A stretch of DNA of 64,000 bases, from assembly GCA_038503035.1 (NCBI GenBank), contig JAVSML010000962.1:233439-297438 (forward strand), written 5' to 3'. The DNA comes from Crocodylus rhombifer. Taxonomy: Eukaryota > Chordata > Crocodylia > Crocodylidae. Shown in pieces: positions 10,188 through 21,923 of the stretch. Positions within the stretch are counted from its first letter, which is position 1, and the number at the start of each line of letters is the position of its first letter. Both the position numbers and the translations under genes were made by a program. The notes beneath the pieces were generated by a model. It was given only the letters and a program-made list of their open reading frames with translations. It had not been told where the DNA came from and ran no database searches.

Positions 10188-12204
10188 CTGAGGAAATCAA
10201 GAATCATTCAGTGGCATTAATCATAAGATCAAATAAGGGCACTGAGCTATAATGAAACGAACTCACACTGCAGTGTAGATTTTTTTTTTAGAAGGAGAAG
10301 GGTGAAGGGGATGAAACAACCTAATTTCTGCAGTGCCATTACGTTTTATTTGTTCATTATACATAGCCTATTTAACAGAATTTACTACCCTTCACTGTGC
10401 CTTGTTTGAGAGCTTGTTCTCTGAGCAGGAGACTGTACTTCATTTAGAGTTGATGGTGTGAGAACAGTACTTTGTGCCATAACTTTAACTGCAATTTTCT
10501 ATGAATTTTCTGTCCCTCAAGAGGGCAGTTCAGAAAGCATTAGGGAAGCTTGGGAAATGCTTGCACTTATGTCCAGAACCAAAGAAGAGTTTAATGAAAG
10601 TGGAAATGGATATGTTTAAGCAGCATTTTGGACAGAATCATTTCTAAAGCTACCATGAGTTTTCTTCAGTTTGGATTAAGAGAACTCTCCTGGGTATTAA
10701 TATACTCCCTGTAACCCTGTGAAAGAACAGCAAAAGCAGCTTTACTGCAGGTGCAATAGCAAGCTTTGAAGTTAAGTTCTGGCTGTTAGAAGGCTCCTGA
10801 AAACACTATTTTAAAAGCTTTTGAACAAGAATGGCAAAGTGTCTCTAGCACACCCCTTGTTTTCCAGAGGCAACAGACACAGACACCTTCAGAAAAATAA
10901 GAGTAGTCTTGGAGAAGCCCAAGTGCTGTAACCCCCCAGCCTTTCCCATACTCTCATGAGTCATGACTGTGTTCTGGTGCATAGTGAAAGGAACAGCACA
11001 GTTAACCTTTAGCTACCTTGGAGCTTTGGGTGAGTGGAGTGACATAAATCTTTGGTATGCCACACATAATACCTCCATATGCAAAATTCTGAATCATCAT
11101 ATACCCACTCCCTGCAATCACAGAAAAATCAACTATTTGGGATACATCAGCAGATTCCTAACAGATACTCACTGCCCCATAAGTAGGCAGGAATGCCTCA
11201 AAGTCCTTGACAATAAGTTATAAGGAAAAAAAACCTTCCCAGGACACTTGAGGGACCTGTGATGCAGGTTGGCCTCCCCTGGCTAAAGCTTCTTAGCTTT
11301 ACTTTGCAGTGGGATTTATTAATTCTCAAATGTTCTGCAGAGGGAGGACTACCTGCCATTTCCACAGACTGGGCATTTCCATAGCTTCAAGAAAGCAGGA
11401 AGAAGGCTCCTGTATAAAATGAATACATAAACTGAATACTGTAACAACTTGCTTTCTTAAAACTTTTATCTGTGTGCTGTATTAGAGCATTACAGGTTCA
11501 TATCTACTTGCAGATGCATCTTTCTCAAAACAAAAACTCCTATCAACACACCAAGGGTATGTTTCCTTTGCTGTCTTACATAAGTTCCCACACTCCAGGA
11601 TTAGATGCATGTTTTAGAGACTTATGCACTGAGATGTGACAGGTAACTTGCCTTCCCTCCTGTGTTAATTCCTTGTTTACAGCAAACAATGATTAAAACA
11701 CATTTATCAGAGCCATTAAGAGCACATAATGTATAGCTCTAAAATCCTTTTGATTTGGCCTATTTGAGGTTGTGATTTTATTGGTGTAAATAATTCCTTG
11801 TGAAGTTTATACGGCTCTGAAATGTGAGGTGGGCAGCACTTTAATCATAGCAACTAACTTCTATGAAGATGTCTAGAATGAACGAGTCAGAAATTTGGAG
11901 ACCACAACAGAAAATAAAGCCTTTCAGGTTATTTCTTTTCTTAATGTTCCTCTGCCTCCTGTCTTTCCTGCATGTTTTCTTTGGATTGTAAAACAGATTA
12001 TGAAAGCTGCTGAAGGGATTTGGACACCTAGTTTTCATGAGTTTAGGTGCAGAAGTTACTTAGACAGCTTTCAAAAGCTCAACCCAAGCCCTTGAGGGCA
12101 GAGACTGTCTTTTCTGACCCCTTTGAAGTGAAAAGAAAGAATCAGGCTCACTATGGAAACTTCAGTACCATGCTGTTGTTGTTATTAATGATACCCTTAC
12201 TTAC
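10188..12204. other. STARD13 intron, no recognisable element
   Basis: AT-rich unique-looking intron. I see no LINE tail, inverted repeat or coding frame with family features. A 17-bp string ATGAATACATAAACTGA near 11418 recurs near 9945. Confidence 0.5.
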
Positions 12205-12403
12205 ATTGATAGATGTGTAAGAAGGTTTCTCCTAGTTTACTGGTGAGAAGAGGTTCTGGCAAGTCTCTGAAGAACTGCTTTACCATATCTGCCACATCAT
12301 AGGCTGACTGGTCTTCATACCTGACATTCTCGGGAGAGCTCTCATTCATCTGACGCAGGGCCTGGATTCGGGATTTCACGCCTGATTTTCGAAACAGGCC
12401 CAC
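12205..12403 (-). CDS. STARD13: STARD13 exon: RhoGAP core with arginine finger
   Basis: This 199-nt exon encodes VGLFRKSGVKSRIQALRQMN, then ESSPENVRYEDQSAYDVADM and VKQFFRDLPEPLLTSKLGETFLHIYQ. GLFRKSG holds the catalytic arginine finger (Arg 655 of the assembled fragment), which stabilises the GTP-hydrolysis transition state in RhoGAPs, so the domain looks active. DLPEPLLT is the second signature box of the fold. Acceptor gttttag|GTG and donor CAAT|gtaagt. It exits with one base of Tyr, completed by the next exon to give Y-V-P-Q-E-Q. Confidence 0.97.
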
Positions 12404-14990
12404 CTAAAACGGGTATCACAGGTTGATTATACAGGTGATTTATTTTTAAAATACACTAAATATTTCTTACTGGAGGCTCTGGGTTTTTGTGACGTTGCGT
12501 TAACTTGTTTTATGATAGATTAGAGCAAGAGAAAGATTTCATACAAATATTAGTTCTTAAGTTAATGAAAATACCAACAAGCTTTACCACCAGAAAAATC
12601 ACAAATGTACACTTGTAGTAGGACTATAATACTCAGAATTCTTCCCATCTATATCAAGTCACACGCAAAACCACCAGAATATATGCAGGTACAATGTTAC
12701 TTAAAGATTATGGGCCAAAGTCTTACCTAGTATAAATCATTGTACTTTAGTTGATTTCAGTACAGCTACAAAGATTTGTCTTAGCTGAGTACCTGCTGTT
12801 TATTCAACTATGTATTTTAAGGATTAACAAGAAAATATTATCTTTATAGCTATGTAGCATGATCTGTGGCAAAAGATAAGCACAGCATAGCAGAATTTTA
12901 ATTCCAAGACTTTAAATCTATTTTCCCCTTTCTGTTTCCTGCTTCCGAATGTTCCTTCAAATTCCCCTGAAAATCCCACTAGTTAAAAAGCAGCAGTTGC
13001 AGAGGGATTATTTGTATAGAGTCTCTAAAATACTTTTTTATCTTGTTTGCTTTCTAATCTGAAGGAAATGGTAATTTTTAATGAGATTGTTAGTGCCTTC
13101 ACAAACGTGCTGCCCTTTTACAGTAGTTCTCATCAGCGGAATTCCCCTGAGGCGCATTTCTGAGCATGAACTACATTATTTATTCCCAAGTCATCTTATG
13201 GTATTCCATTTGGGAAGTGTTTATATTGTTTTTCTTCAGTTTACAGGGAGAAAGGTGAAATACTGACAACGATCTATAAAAAGAATAAAGTGGACACATT
13301 TCTGACTTTAAATTATAGATTTGAATTTTTCTCGTCTGCAGTGTATAGCTAGCTCTCTGTCTTGTTAACTTTGAGCAAGGTTACTGGACTGAATATTCCA
13401 GCAAAACAAAATGTAAAAGCAAAGAAATATGCAATTAAGTCATACAACACCCACCCACTTACTGTTTCCAGTCCCTAGGCCCTTTACAACCATCCTCTTT
13501 TGGACACTCAAACTCCATGTTTACTGGCTATATATCTGTGACTTTTGATTAATATGGGGGTAACCAAGTTTCCTTATGTTACACTGTAAGAATTTCTCTG
13601 CAGTGTGTACAGTTAGTTTGGAAGTGAGATACAATGTTAGGTTGCAAAGAGTGGCTGCGAGGGTTTTTTTTACAATGTGTAGGGAAAATTATGTAAATGT
13701 GTTATTTCTTTGTTGTTTGTAATCTAAACTAGTTTATAAAAATGACAGGACTGAAATCAGCAGCATGTGCCTGATGGTGAATTGCATTTCTATTCAGAGG
13801 GTAAAGCAGTCTTTAGTTCTAATTGGAAATATCCGAGTCTTTTAATCTGATTTCTCCATCTTTTCTGGTCTCCCCTTTAAATGTTTTCACCTTCTTGTCA
13901 TTCAGATGCCCAAGACGCATGGCCGTCATTGCTTCTATTCAAAACAAAACCATGGTGTACAAACGTAAGAGCAAACCCTGGCGTCTGGCTTTGTGACAAT
14001 CTGTCCTTCTAGCATAAACAACCTTTAAAAACTCACAGCTATATTAGACTCAAAGGTCAGAAATCAAATTTCATCAAAACAGTCTTCTGCTCCATGACAT
14101 CCTGTTACTGTTAATCTCTATTACTGTTTAATGATGTTTATCTGAATTCCTATTTCCCTTTATTTTCAAAAAAAAAAAAAAGCTTAATTAACCAAAAGAA
14201 GTTAGGTCTTGGCTCTCTGCTACAATATTAAATGTTCTTCCTGTAACTATTGGTGGCCTAGAAACCCAGTGAAACCAAAGAAACTGCCAGAGGTTAATTT
14301 GGCCCATTCTTCTCTGCTTTCCTCCTGGCTTGCTTTTTGGCCAGCCTATTACTGTTGATGTGTGACGGAAATAAAAGCTCAGCCAACAGCAAAAGATACA
14401 GAGCCTATTACCTCACAGGTTTGTATCTGAATAATAATGTACATAATAGCCATGATCTCTCACTGTGCCTCAGACCACTAACAGCTACCCTGAGTGCCCA
14501 GGGCCACATTTCATAATGTAAAACAACTCTAATAAGTCTGTGCAGTGGCAATTCTGGAAGTGCAGAGTTGTAGTCTGCCTCCCACCACACACATGACAAT
14601 ACCTTAATGAGCTATGTACTAGGAGAGGTTGCTTAGCCCTCCAGAATCCAGTGGTGGAGCATTAGCAGATTCTGAATTAAACTTGGGAAGGAAAAATGGG
14701 TGTCAAATACAGAAACTGAATTACTTGAATGTTTTCAAACCCGAGTCTGGCTTGGTCTCTGCACAAATCTGTACATGTTTGGACTCTGGAAGCGCTAAAG
14801 TTAAACCTCTTTCATCCCTTATTTGTATTCTCTCCTTCCCCAATTCTAGCTTTTAGATGAATAAAGCATGCCCTATAGCTTCAACACTTGACAATGTAAA
14901 AATCTGCTCAGCGTAAGGCAAAGCCTTGCCTGAGATTAACAAGAGATGCTCTTTCTGACTGCCTGAATTATCTCCATCACCTTTTACTTT
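12404..14990. other. STARD13 intron, no recognisable element
   Basis: AT-rich intron with only a short poly-A run (about 14169-14181). Short frames such as 14629-14856 have no family features. Confidence 0.5.
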
Positions 14991-15195
14991 TTCTGATCAC
15001 TTTCTGCTTTTTGTTTTCCTCTTTTCTCTATTTTCTTCTCTTGCCATTCCTCCGTCCTCTCCCATTGTCCCTATCTGCTTTTTACTTTTCTCTTTCTTCC
15101 CTTGCCATTTCTTTCACTTTTTCTTCTCCCTGTACCTACACATTTCCTTCCTCCAAATCCATTTCTCAATCCATCCCTTTTCTCCTCTCTATGGC
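14990..15195. repeat. Pyrimidine-rich tract (polypurine in the transcript)
   Basis: About 200 bp of almost only C and T on the plus strand (TTTTCCTCTTTTCTC, CCTCCGTCCTCTCCC, CTTTCTTCCCTTGCC). STARD13 is transcribed from the minus strand, so the pre-mRNA carries a purine tract here. Confidence 0.75.
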
Positions 15196-15543
15196 TGGTA
15201 CCCAGTTTTTCCCTTGATATACATACCCAGATACATGGTGATAGGCACTAAATGAGAACTTAGATATACATTGAGGTGTGCATGATTTCCTCTGTCCATT
15301 CCCACTGAAAATGAGGATATCTTTATTAGATTATTCCCACCAACAGCAGATTCACTCTTGCCCTAGCCATAATGCTACCAAAACGCAGAGCAAAATGGAA
15401 GACTCGGAAACAAGCCCTATCATGCTGGAGCTAATATACTGCTTCTACCACACTGGCAGATAAGGAGCAAGAGCACAACTGGGAAATCACTGATGCACAA
15501 AATGTTGAACTACTGTGCCTAAGCTCTTTAGCCACATTACAGC

Positions 15544-16997
15544 TGTCACGGAGTGGGGCCTAGGGGCAGCCGTGATCCCTCTAGCGCCCCCTACTGTGTC
15601 AAGTAGGCGATCCAGCACCCTCTTTTCTCACCCGCCACGTCTTGTTGGTATATATAAGTTTCTATGGGAGGCTGTCTTTGATCCCCTTGTACACGGTGTT
15701 ATGCTGAAACTAGCCCCCGTTCCGTATGGGGTGACTCAGTGCACCCCAGCCTTATGGGCTATGCGTGCCTCCTACCTCCCCTTTAGCACGCCCCAAGCCT
15801 CACAGCTCTTCCAGACGTTATCAGGTTCTTTTCCTTTCTGCGCCCTGCCCGGCACCCCTGGGCTTGTCACGCAACTGGCGCCCCTTCTCTGGCGCCCCTG
15901 GGCTTGTCATGCAACCAGCGCCCCTCTATCCGTTAGCCCTCTCGGGCTTAATGACAGTACTCTTCCCAGCTGGGCTCAGGCAGCCTGAGCCTTACCTGGC
16001 CCCTTTGACCCTTCGGAGTCCCCACCACTGTGGAGCCCCTCTGGGATCCTTTCCAGTCTGCACCCCTACTGGGGTTTCTATCAACAGTATACGCCCCCTC
16101 CTGGGGCTTCGCTCAATGCTTGCCCTCACCGGGGCTTCTCTTTGTACCTGCCCTCTCGTGGGGCTTCCCTCAAGTATGCACCCACTCCTGGGGCTTCTCT
16201 CTGCCCTCTCTGGGCTCTCTGTAATCACGGACTCGCCCTCTCCGGGCTCGTCTCTCTAGTAGCACCCACCCTGAGCTTTTCTTCGTGTGGCTCTCCCTTG
16301 GAGCCTAACATGAGCCCCTGCGGGCTTCTCACTGGTGCTCCTTGCTAGTGGGGCTCAGGTGGCCTCAGCCGTGCCTGGCCCCAAAATCCTCTTTGCCCTT
16401 CTCAGGGCTGGGGTCTTATAACCCAACTACGGTGCCCTCACCAGCACTGTGCCCCTCCCCAGGGCTGGGGTAGTACACCCTGCAATGTGGCGCCACACTC
16501 TGGTGCTGGGAGCACCCCCACTCTACTGGGGTGCTCCTAAATGAGGCGTCCTCCGTCCCCTTATAGCCTCACCCGGTCCTCCGGTACTAACAGTAACGAA
16601 ACAGAACCATAAGCCAAACGGCTGTAACACAACAACAAGCCTCTGGCTATAACATGGGATCCAAGCTCACTTGGCTCTCTAGCAATGGCCTCCCAGTCAG
16701 GGTTCTCTCCACCCTTACCATGGTGCAGCCCCTTGTGTGCTCAGGCTGCGCCGCGCCGCACCGCTCATCTCTGCTCTGCTCTGCTCTGCTCTCCTGCAGA
16801 GCCCCTGCACCTCAGGCTGCCAGATGGGAACTGCTAACTAGGCTCCGGCCTGGGCTGTTTATAAAGGCCTGGCCCTGCCCCCTTCTGGTCACATGACCAG
16901 CATGGTTGCCCCAGCAACCATCACCGGAGCTGCCCTTGTGATGGGCAGCTGCCCTTATTCCTTCCTAGGAACAGGGCACCTGCATGACCCTGTGACA
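15544..16997. mobile_element. Solo LTR, 1454 bp, with perfect 5-bp TSD
   Basis: The element begins TGTCACGGAGTGGGG and ends GACCCTGTGACA, so it has TG...CA termini inside a TGTCAC/GTGACA inverted repeat. Identical ACAGC duplications flank it (15539-15543 and 16998-17002). There is no internal gag, pol or second LTR, which fits recombination between two LTRs. The interior is GC-rich with diverged tandem units around TGGGGCTTCTC (about 15840-16330) and a CTCTG run at 16770-16795. On the minus strand a GC-rich GGGGGCAGGGCC lies upstream of TTTATAAAC near 16855, like a promoter; a TATATATAAG at about 15650 on plus is the alternative. Whether it is Gypsy or a retrovirus-like family I cannot say. 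Confidence 0.85.
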
Positions 16998-17936
16998 ACA
17001 GCCTATCAGAATTTAAATACGTCCTTGGAAAGGATTTTATACCCTGATGTTAACAATAGGAGGGCACTGGAAATGAAGACTCTTGAGGTCATGCCTACCC
17101 TGATATTCCTGAAATATTTATCCCGGTCTTAGGGGAAGGGCAGTGAAAGTATAACAGCTATCTCCCTGTACAGTCACCTAATACACAACAAAAGGGAACT
17201 TTAGACCATGAGATACTTTGGACATGATGAGCTACTGTCTTCCTATTGGCCAATGTGACTTGGAACACTTTATAATGAAACGCTGTAATGACCTAGACAT
17301 GGCACACCTGCTACGCTAATTATATCTGGGTGGATCTGGCTTTGTCTGCCGAAGAGCTGGAAGCTGCTCGAGAATGCAGCATTGGAAGCTTGGAATAGTT
17401 TACTGGGCTTCCTCTCTCAAGCCTTTTCTGGACTTCACTTTTTTTGTAAATAAAGTACCGTAAGTCTCTAGACCCAATTCTGTGAGATGCCGTATGCCTT
17501 CAACCCTCATTGACGTCAGAGGGAGATGGTTCCTGCCTGGACCCAGCAAACTATTAAGGAAATCTAATTATGCTTGTTGAGATAATCTGCCGTGTATAGA
17601 ACAATCAGTACAATGCTAGTATCTGCAATACTTTAACAAATGAGTAATTCCAGGAGGAACCAATCACATAGGCCATGCTAAAAGTGGCTTCAAGAGTAAC
17701 TCAACTGCTATCCAACACACCTATCACTTTTGAAGGGCTTCAGAATGACTTGGCAGAAATGTGGATGGTAAATTAAAAAAATACTTAAAATACAGTAAAA
17801 GCATTTCAACTTTCTCATAACATTTTACATGGTGTAGCAAGACAAGTCACTAGACAGTGCTTTAAAATCCCTTTGAAATTTAGCTATGAATAAATGTACG
17901 AGCCATCTCCATCATCCCATTGAAATAAGTCCATAC

Positions 17937-18096
17937 CTGATCTAGACAATTGCTGCGTAAGTAGCGCAAGGCTTGCTGTATGCTTTGAGGAAGTGGCTGC
18001 CCTGTCCTCTGGACATGGACTATCAAAGGCACGCCAAAGACATTCTTGTCCTTGTAGTCAGGAACTTTCATTCTCTTCATGAACTTTGGCACAGAC
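17937..18096 (-). CDS. STARD13: STARD13 exon: RhoGAP domain N-terminus
   Basis: This 160-nt exon encodes W-SVPKFMKRMKVPDYKDKNVF then GVPLIVHVQRTGQPLPQSIQQALRYLRSNCLDQ. VFGVPL is the conserved opening of RhoGAP domains, and the helix PLPQSIQQALRYL follows as in DLC proteins. It ends in phase 0 at LDQ|V, directly before the catalytic arginine exon. Acceptor aatttcag|G and donor GATCAG|gtatgg are both standard. Neighbouring intronic DNA at 18276-18493 is a hAT miniature element only 180 bp upstream of this exon in transcript terms. Confidence 0.96.
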
Positions 18097-18275
18097 CTGA
18101 AATTCATGCAAGCACTCAGCATTAAGCTATAAGAATACTCAACAAAATCCCACTGGGTAACTTGTAAGGGAAACCAGGAACTGTGCAGATGACCTTTTTC
18201 AAATATTAATAGTAAAGAAAAAGTTATCTTTTTAATACCCGATAGCTTCAAAGCCTCTACATAGAACCTTTAAAC

Positions 18276-18493
18276 CAGGGGTGTCCAACCTTTTTGAATG
18301 TGGGGCCGGATCTTGAACTTTTTATTACCCAGTGAGCCAGAGAGCCATATTCAAAGACCTCACATGAAGTGGTATCACCTCACCCCCCCCAAAACAAAAG
18401 TACAGTGTTTAATTTTGTTTCCCATTGCAGCACCTCAGGCCTCAGAAAACAAACAGCTTGGAGGGCCCACGGACCGTATGTTGAACAAGCCTA
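18276..18493. mobile_element. hAT-type miniature element with perfect 8-bp TSD
   Basis: This 218-bp element starts CAGGGGTGTCCAACCTTTTT and ends TGTTGAACAAGCCTA, the degraded inverse of the start (about 10 of 14 matching). It is flanked by identical CTTTAAAC at 18268-18275 and 18494-18501. The interior has GGGGCCGGATC and GGGCCCACGGACCGTA, typical of Charlie-like hAT ends. It lies 180 bp from the STARD13 exon at 17937-18096. Confidence 0.9.
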
Positions 18494-19189
18494 CTTTAAA
18501 CCTTTTACATATTATGGTCATGACAATCTTAACCAGCAAATTGCCTTTTGCTATGAGATGTATTGCAACAATTTGTTCTAACAAGAAATAACCCCGGCAC
18601 AGCTGTCATCCTGCTGAAACTACTATGTTTTCTTTAAAAATGTCTGATGTAGACTCAAAGGAAAAGTACAACAGGGTGTAGTGAAAGATTCATCTGAAAG
18701 AATGCACTATGTATTTCTTTAAGATGCTGAATGATTTTTATATCATTTTTGCAATTTAGCATTATGTTGCCCAATACTTTAGTGAGAATTACAGTAAAAA
18801 AACAGTGTGTGGCAAATTCATTCTGGGTGTAACTCAACTGATTTCTAGTCAGGTAAATTAGGTGAACTTTGTGTGCTTCCTTTCTTCAATAAATGCAGGT
18901 GAAAAAGAGAAGAAGCTAGATTCCTTTTAGAGTCATGACTTCAGTGGTGTTAAAAATGGATGAATATGGCCTAAGGTTTTCTACTGTGAGACAGAAATAA
19001 ACTTTGAATTAACTGACTCCTTGGAGAAACACAGGGGACAACTCCACACCTATTTTAAAAAGCTCATCTGTCCATAAATCTTTAGAGAACAATTACATGA
19101 ACACTTACAAAAAGAAAGCCAGGAGACATCACTACTGACAGCAGGACAGCAGGACCCCCCAACTGGCAGGTTTAATACCAATTCCTTCA

Positions 19190-19335
19190 GTGGCCTTGAG
19201 TTAAGACATCTCTTGTGTCTGTTTTGCCACCTGTAAATCTAGAAATATCTCAATAACTTTACCTACCACACAGGGGGATTGTCAGGATTACTTAACATTG
19301 CTGGAGTTCAGATCACTACAGAAGTGTAACATGGT
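19190..19335 (+). repeat. Ancient CORE-SINE/MIR-like remnant
   Basis: The wording TTTTGCCACCTGTAAATCTA followed by CTTTACCTACCACACAGGGG, GATTGTCAGGATTA resembles the MIR-type consensus (CATCTGTAAAATGGGG...CCTACCTCACAGGGTTGTTGTGAGGATTA). Strongly diverged, so only a suggestion. Confidence 0.4.
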
Positions 19336-19779
19336 ATTATTTTTGCACTAAAATGTATCACATACTTAGAAATCTCTATTTAGGAACTACTTCTAATATT
19401 TTACTTAAATGTCAAGACCAAAAAAAAATTGCATCATGTGCCAGCAACAGCTATTTCTTTTCAAATCACAAAATTAATTATAAGGAACATTTTTTTTCTT
19501 TATAATCATTCACTTCTACTCTTCTTGTGCATTTCTCTGAAACTTGACTGCTATCAGCTGTATGGTTGTTAGAACAGAGTCAGACTTCTTGGTTCTATTT
19601 CTGGTTTTTGCCACTGACTCACTGCCTAACTGCAGACCAAAATGTAGTTTCCAATTCTTAGCTGAAAGTAAATTGCTTTTCCTAATTACATTATTATTAA
19701 AGTTTCAGCTACAGTAACAAAATTAGGGGACCCAATTTACTTCTAAATTTATTTGCTTGGCGACTTCTATGGTACTTAC

Positions 19780-19953
19780 CAGGTCCAGCCATGTTTGTTT
19801 GACATGGAGTATTTTTCCATGATGGCAGTGAGGCAAAGCAGTGAGAATTTTTGCAGTAGATTCAGTTGGACTGCTGACTGATTGCTGATCTGTAGAGATG
19901 CTATGGAGTGGCTCATACTATGAGAAATTTGGAAACTATTCCATCGTAATCGC
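19780..19953 (-). CDS. STARD13: STARD13 exon: polybasic region, entry to RhoGAP
   Basis: This 174-nt exon completes the split Arg of the previous exon and encodes R-RLRWNSFQISHSMSHSIASL through MEKYSMSNKHGWTW. The start RRLRW, with the preceding TRPSR, is the polybasic patch that in DLC1 binds phosphoinositides and boosts GAP activity. The helix LNLLQKFSLLCLTAIMEKYS just before the GAP fold is family-typical. Acceptor tgcaaaag|G and donor ACCTG|gtaagt are good. It exits with two bases of Trp, completed in the next exon to give W-S-V-P-K-F. Confidence 0.95.
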
Positions 19954-21353
19954 CTTTTGCAAAAGAGAAGAAAAGAAATCAGAATGTCAGCCGCCATAAT
20001 TAGGGCAAATGTCATGATAAGGTTTTAGAGTTAGGCAATTCTTTTCTTTGTTGACTAATTGTGTGTTTATGGAAAAGTTTTGGCTCAGTCCAAACAAGTC
20101 TCTGATTGTGGATTTCAGAAATGTTAAAACAAAGTATTTGCAGTTTTCAGATTAGATTGACAAAGACACTTAGGTTCCATTTACAAGATCAAGAAGGTGA
20201 TGCTGCCCCAATATACCATGAGGACCACAAGTGAAGGCACTTGTTCAGCTCACCTCTTAACCTAATTCCTAGTAAAGATTTCAACCCTTCAGAACAGATA
20301 ACAACTGGGTTAAAGGTTATTTTAAGATCTCAATCTCTTTGGTAGCATCTGTTCCCTGTGTTATAAAATACTGAAATATCTATGAAAACAGACAGGAACC
20401 CAGGTCTTGGGTATCACTCCCTGTACTGCCTTAACTGTATGAAGTTGGGATGGGAGCAAATATACTGCAGCTAGCTTGAATATCTCTACAGCACTGCTTT
20501 GTAGCATGCACATGCTTTGTACACCCTTAGGCATGTGTTTACTTTATGAGTAGTGGCATTGATTTCAGTGATACTTGTCATGGTCATAAGCAATAGGCCT
20601 TGTAGTAAGAGCTTGCAGTATAGAGTCGTTTGTTTGCAAATATTTCAAAACACCCAGAGCCAAATTCTGCTCTTAGTTACAGGAGCATAAATCCAGAGAA
20701 ATTCAGCTGACGCTGGAATTCAAGTGATAACATAAGAGTGCCTATAAATAATCAAAACTTCCTGAGAAAAGATGCAGCTGTGCTGAAGCCCACAGTTTCT
20801 TTCCCTCTGTGACCAGTTATTTTTATGCTGTATGTTTAATAAGCAGTTGCCAGGGATTCAGTTCAGATTCCGTAGAGTGCATAAAGAGAACTTTTCTTTC
20901 AAATATATTTTTCTGTCTCCTGGGAGGAACCTCTCCTGTGTGAAATGTTTTACTGAATAATAACTGCATTCCCTATTTTGTGGGCTGTACAAAGGCTGCC
21001 TAACTTCAGCGTTCCTTAGTAAGACACCAAGTGCTTAGCAACCCATGATGCTTTTACATGCCATATGTAGTATTTGTTCTGCATTGTCCTACATTTATAA
21101 TTGCACTTTTGGGATGATTCAGGTATCAAGGATGTCACTGGGATAGAAAGCGAACAACTTGTCAGAGCTAAGTTAATTCCTTTGTAGTTCAACGAGAGGT
21201 AACTGTGAAGTGCCCAGCTGGATGCAAATGAAAATCAAGGTAGCTCAAAACTTGAATTTTGAATGGAGTCCAAGGCTGCAAAGAAGCATAATGGGCTTCA
21301 GAGATTTCTGTTAGGTGTAAAAACCAAAAATATAAATTATCTCAACAACTGCA
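19954..21353. other. STARD13 intron, no strong element
   Basis: AT-rich. Around 20645-20715, GAGCCAAATTCTGCTCTTAG then TTACAGGAGCATAAATCCAG resembles a widespread old amniote repeat; the related TTACACCAGTGTAAAT occurs at about 7718. Nothing else recognised. Confidence 0.4.
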
Positions 21354-21800
21354 TCAAGATGAGCAGGGGCATGTGCTTGCAGAGGCACAAATAGTAGCAG
21401 CACAAATTTGTGCCACTACTTCGTGCTGCAGCATATGCTCCTGCATGTGTGCTTTATTGTGGGACACATTGGCCCTGCTGTGGGCAAACAGCCCTTGCCC
21501 AGCTCTTCTTGGCTTCCAGTGTGCTGGAGCAAACAGGGCATAAACACAGCATAGAGAGGATTGAGCCTCTGATCCAGCACACGCTACTATAGTTGCACTG
21601 TGCTCCATTTTTTCCCTGGTGCTTTTTTTGGTTACTGGGAAATCCTGGTAGGAAATTTTGCCTCCGTGTTGCAAATCTACAGCACAGGGCAAGTTTTAAC
21701 ATTCTACACGTGTGGTTTGTGACTCTACAAGCTGCACATCCCTGTTCATATGGACATGGCCAAAGTGGGTACATAGGCGCCACTGACAATAGGGTAGTGG
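21354..21800. repeat. Unclassified interspersed repeat, copy 1
   Basis: Shares diverged wording, in inverted orientation, with 52120-52210: here GCCTCCGTGTTGCAAATC and GGTTACTGGGAAATCCTGG; there the reverse-complement equivalents GATGCAAATTTGCAGCACAG and GATCCCTGGATATCC. The left part has a small palindrome (GCACAAATTTGTGC at 21399-21412). Limits are approximate. Confidence 0.45.
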
Positions 21801-21923
21801 ACACCTGGCTTAACCTGAAGACCCTTGCTTATCAACCACATTGAACATCTCTCATTCCTAACACTGGATCTTCATGAAGACCCACAATCAAGCTTATGTC
21901 CTTCTGGTCCAGCACAACCTGCA

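Noticed and set aside
9943..11436. 17-bp string ATGAATACATAAACTGA present near 9945 and 11418
   Set aside because: An AT-rich 17-mer match in 64 kb is close to chance expectation, and no flanking similarity extends it.
15515..16348. Open frames of 157 and 164 codons rich in Pro, Leu and Ser
   Set aside because: They lie in the LTR's GC-rich tandem region and overlap each other in several frames; low-complexity composition artefacts.
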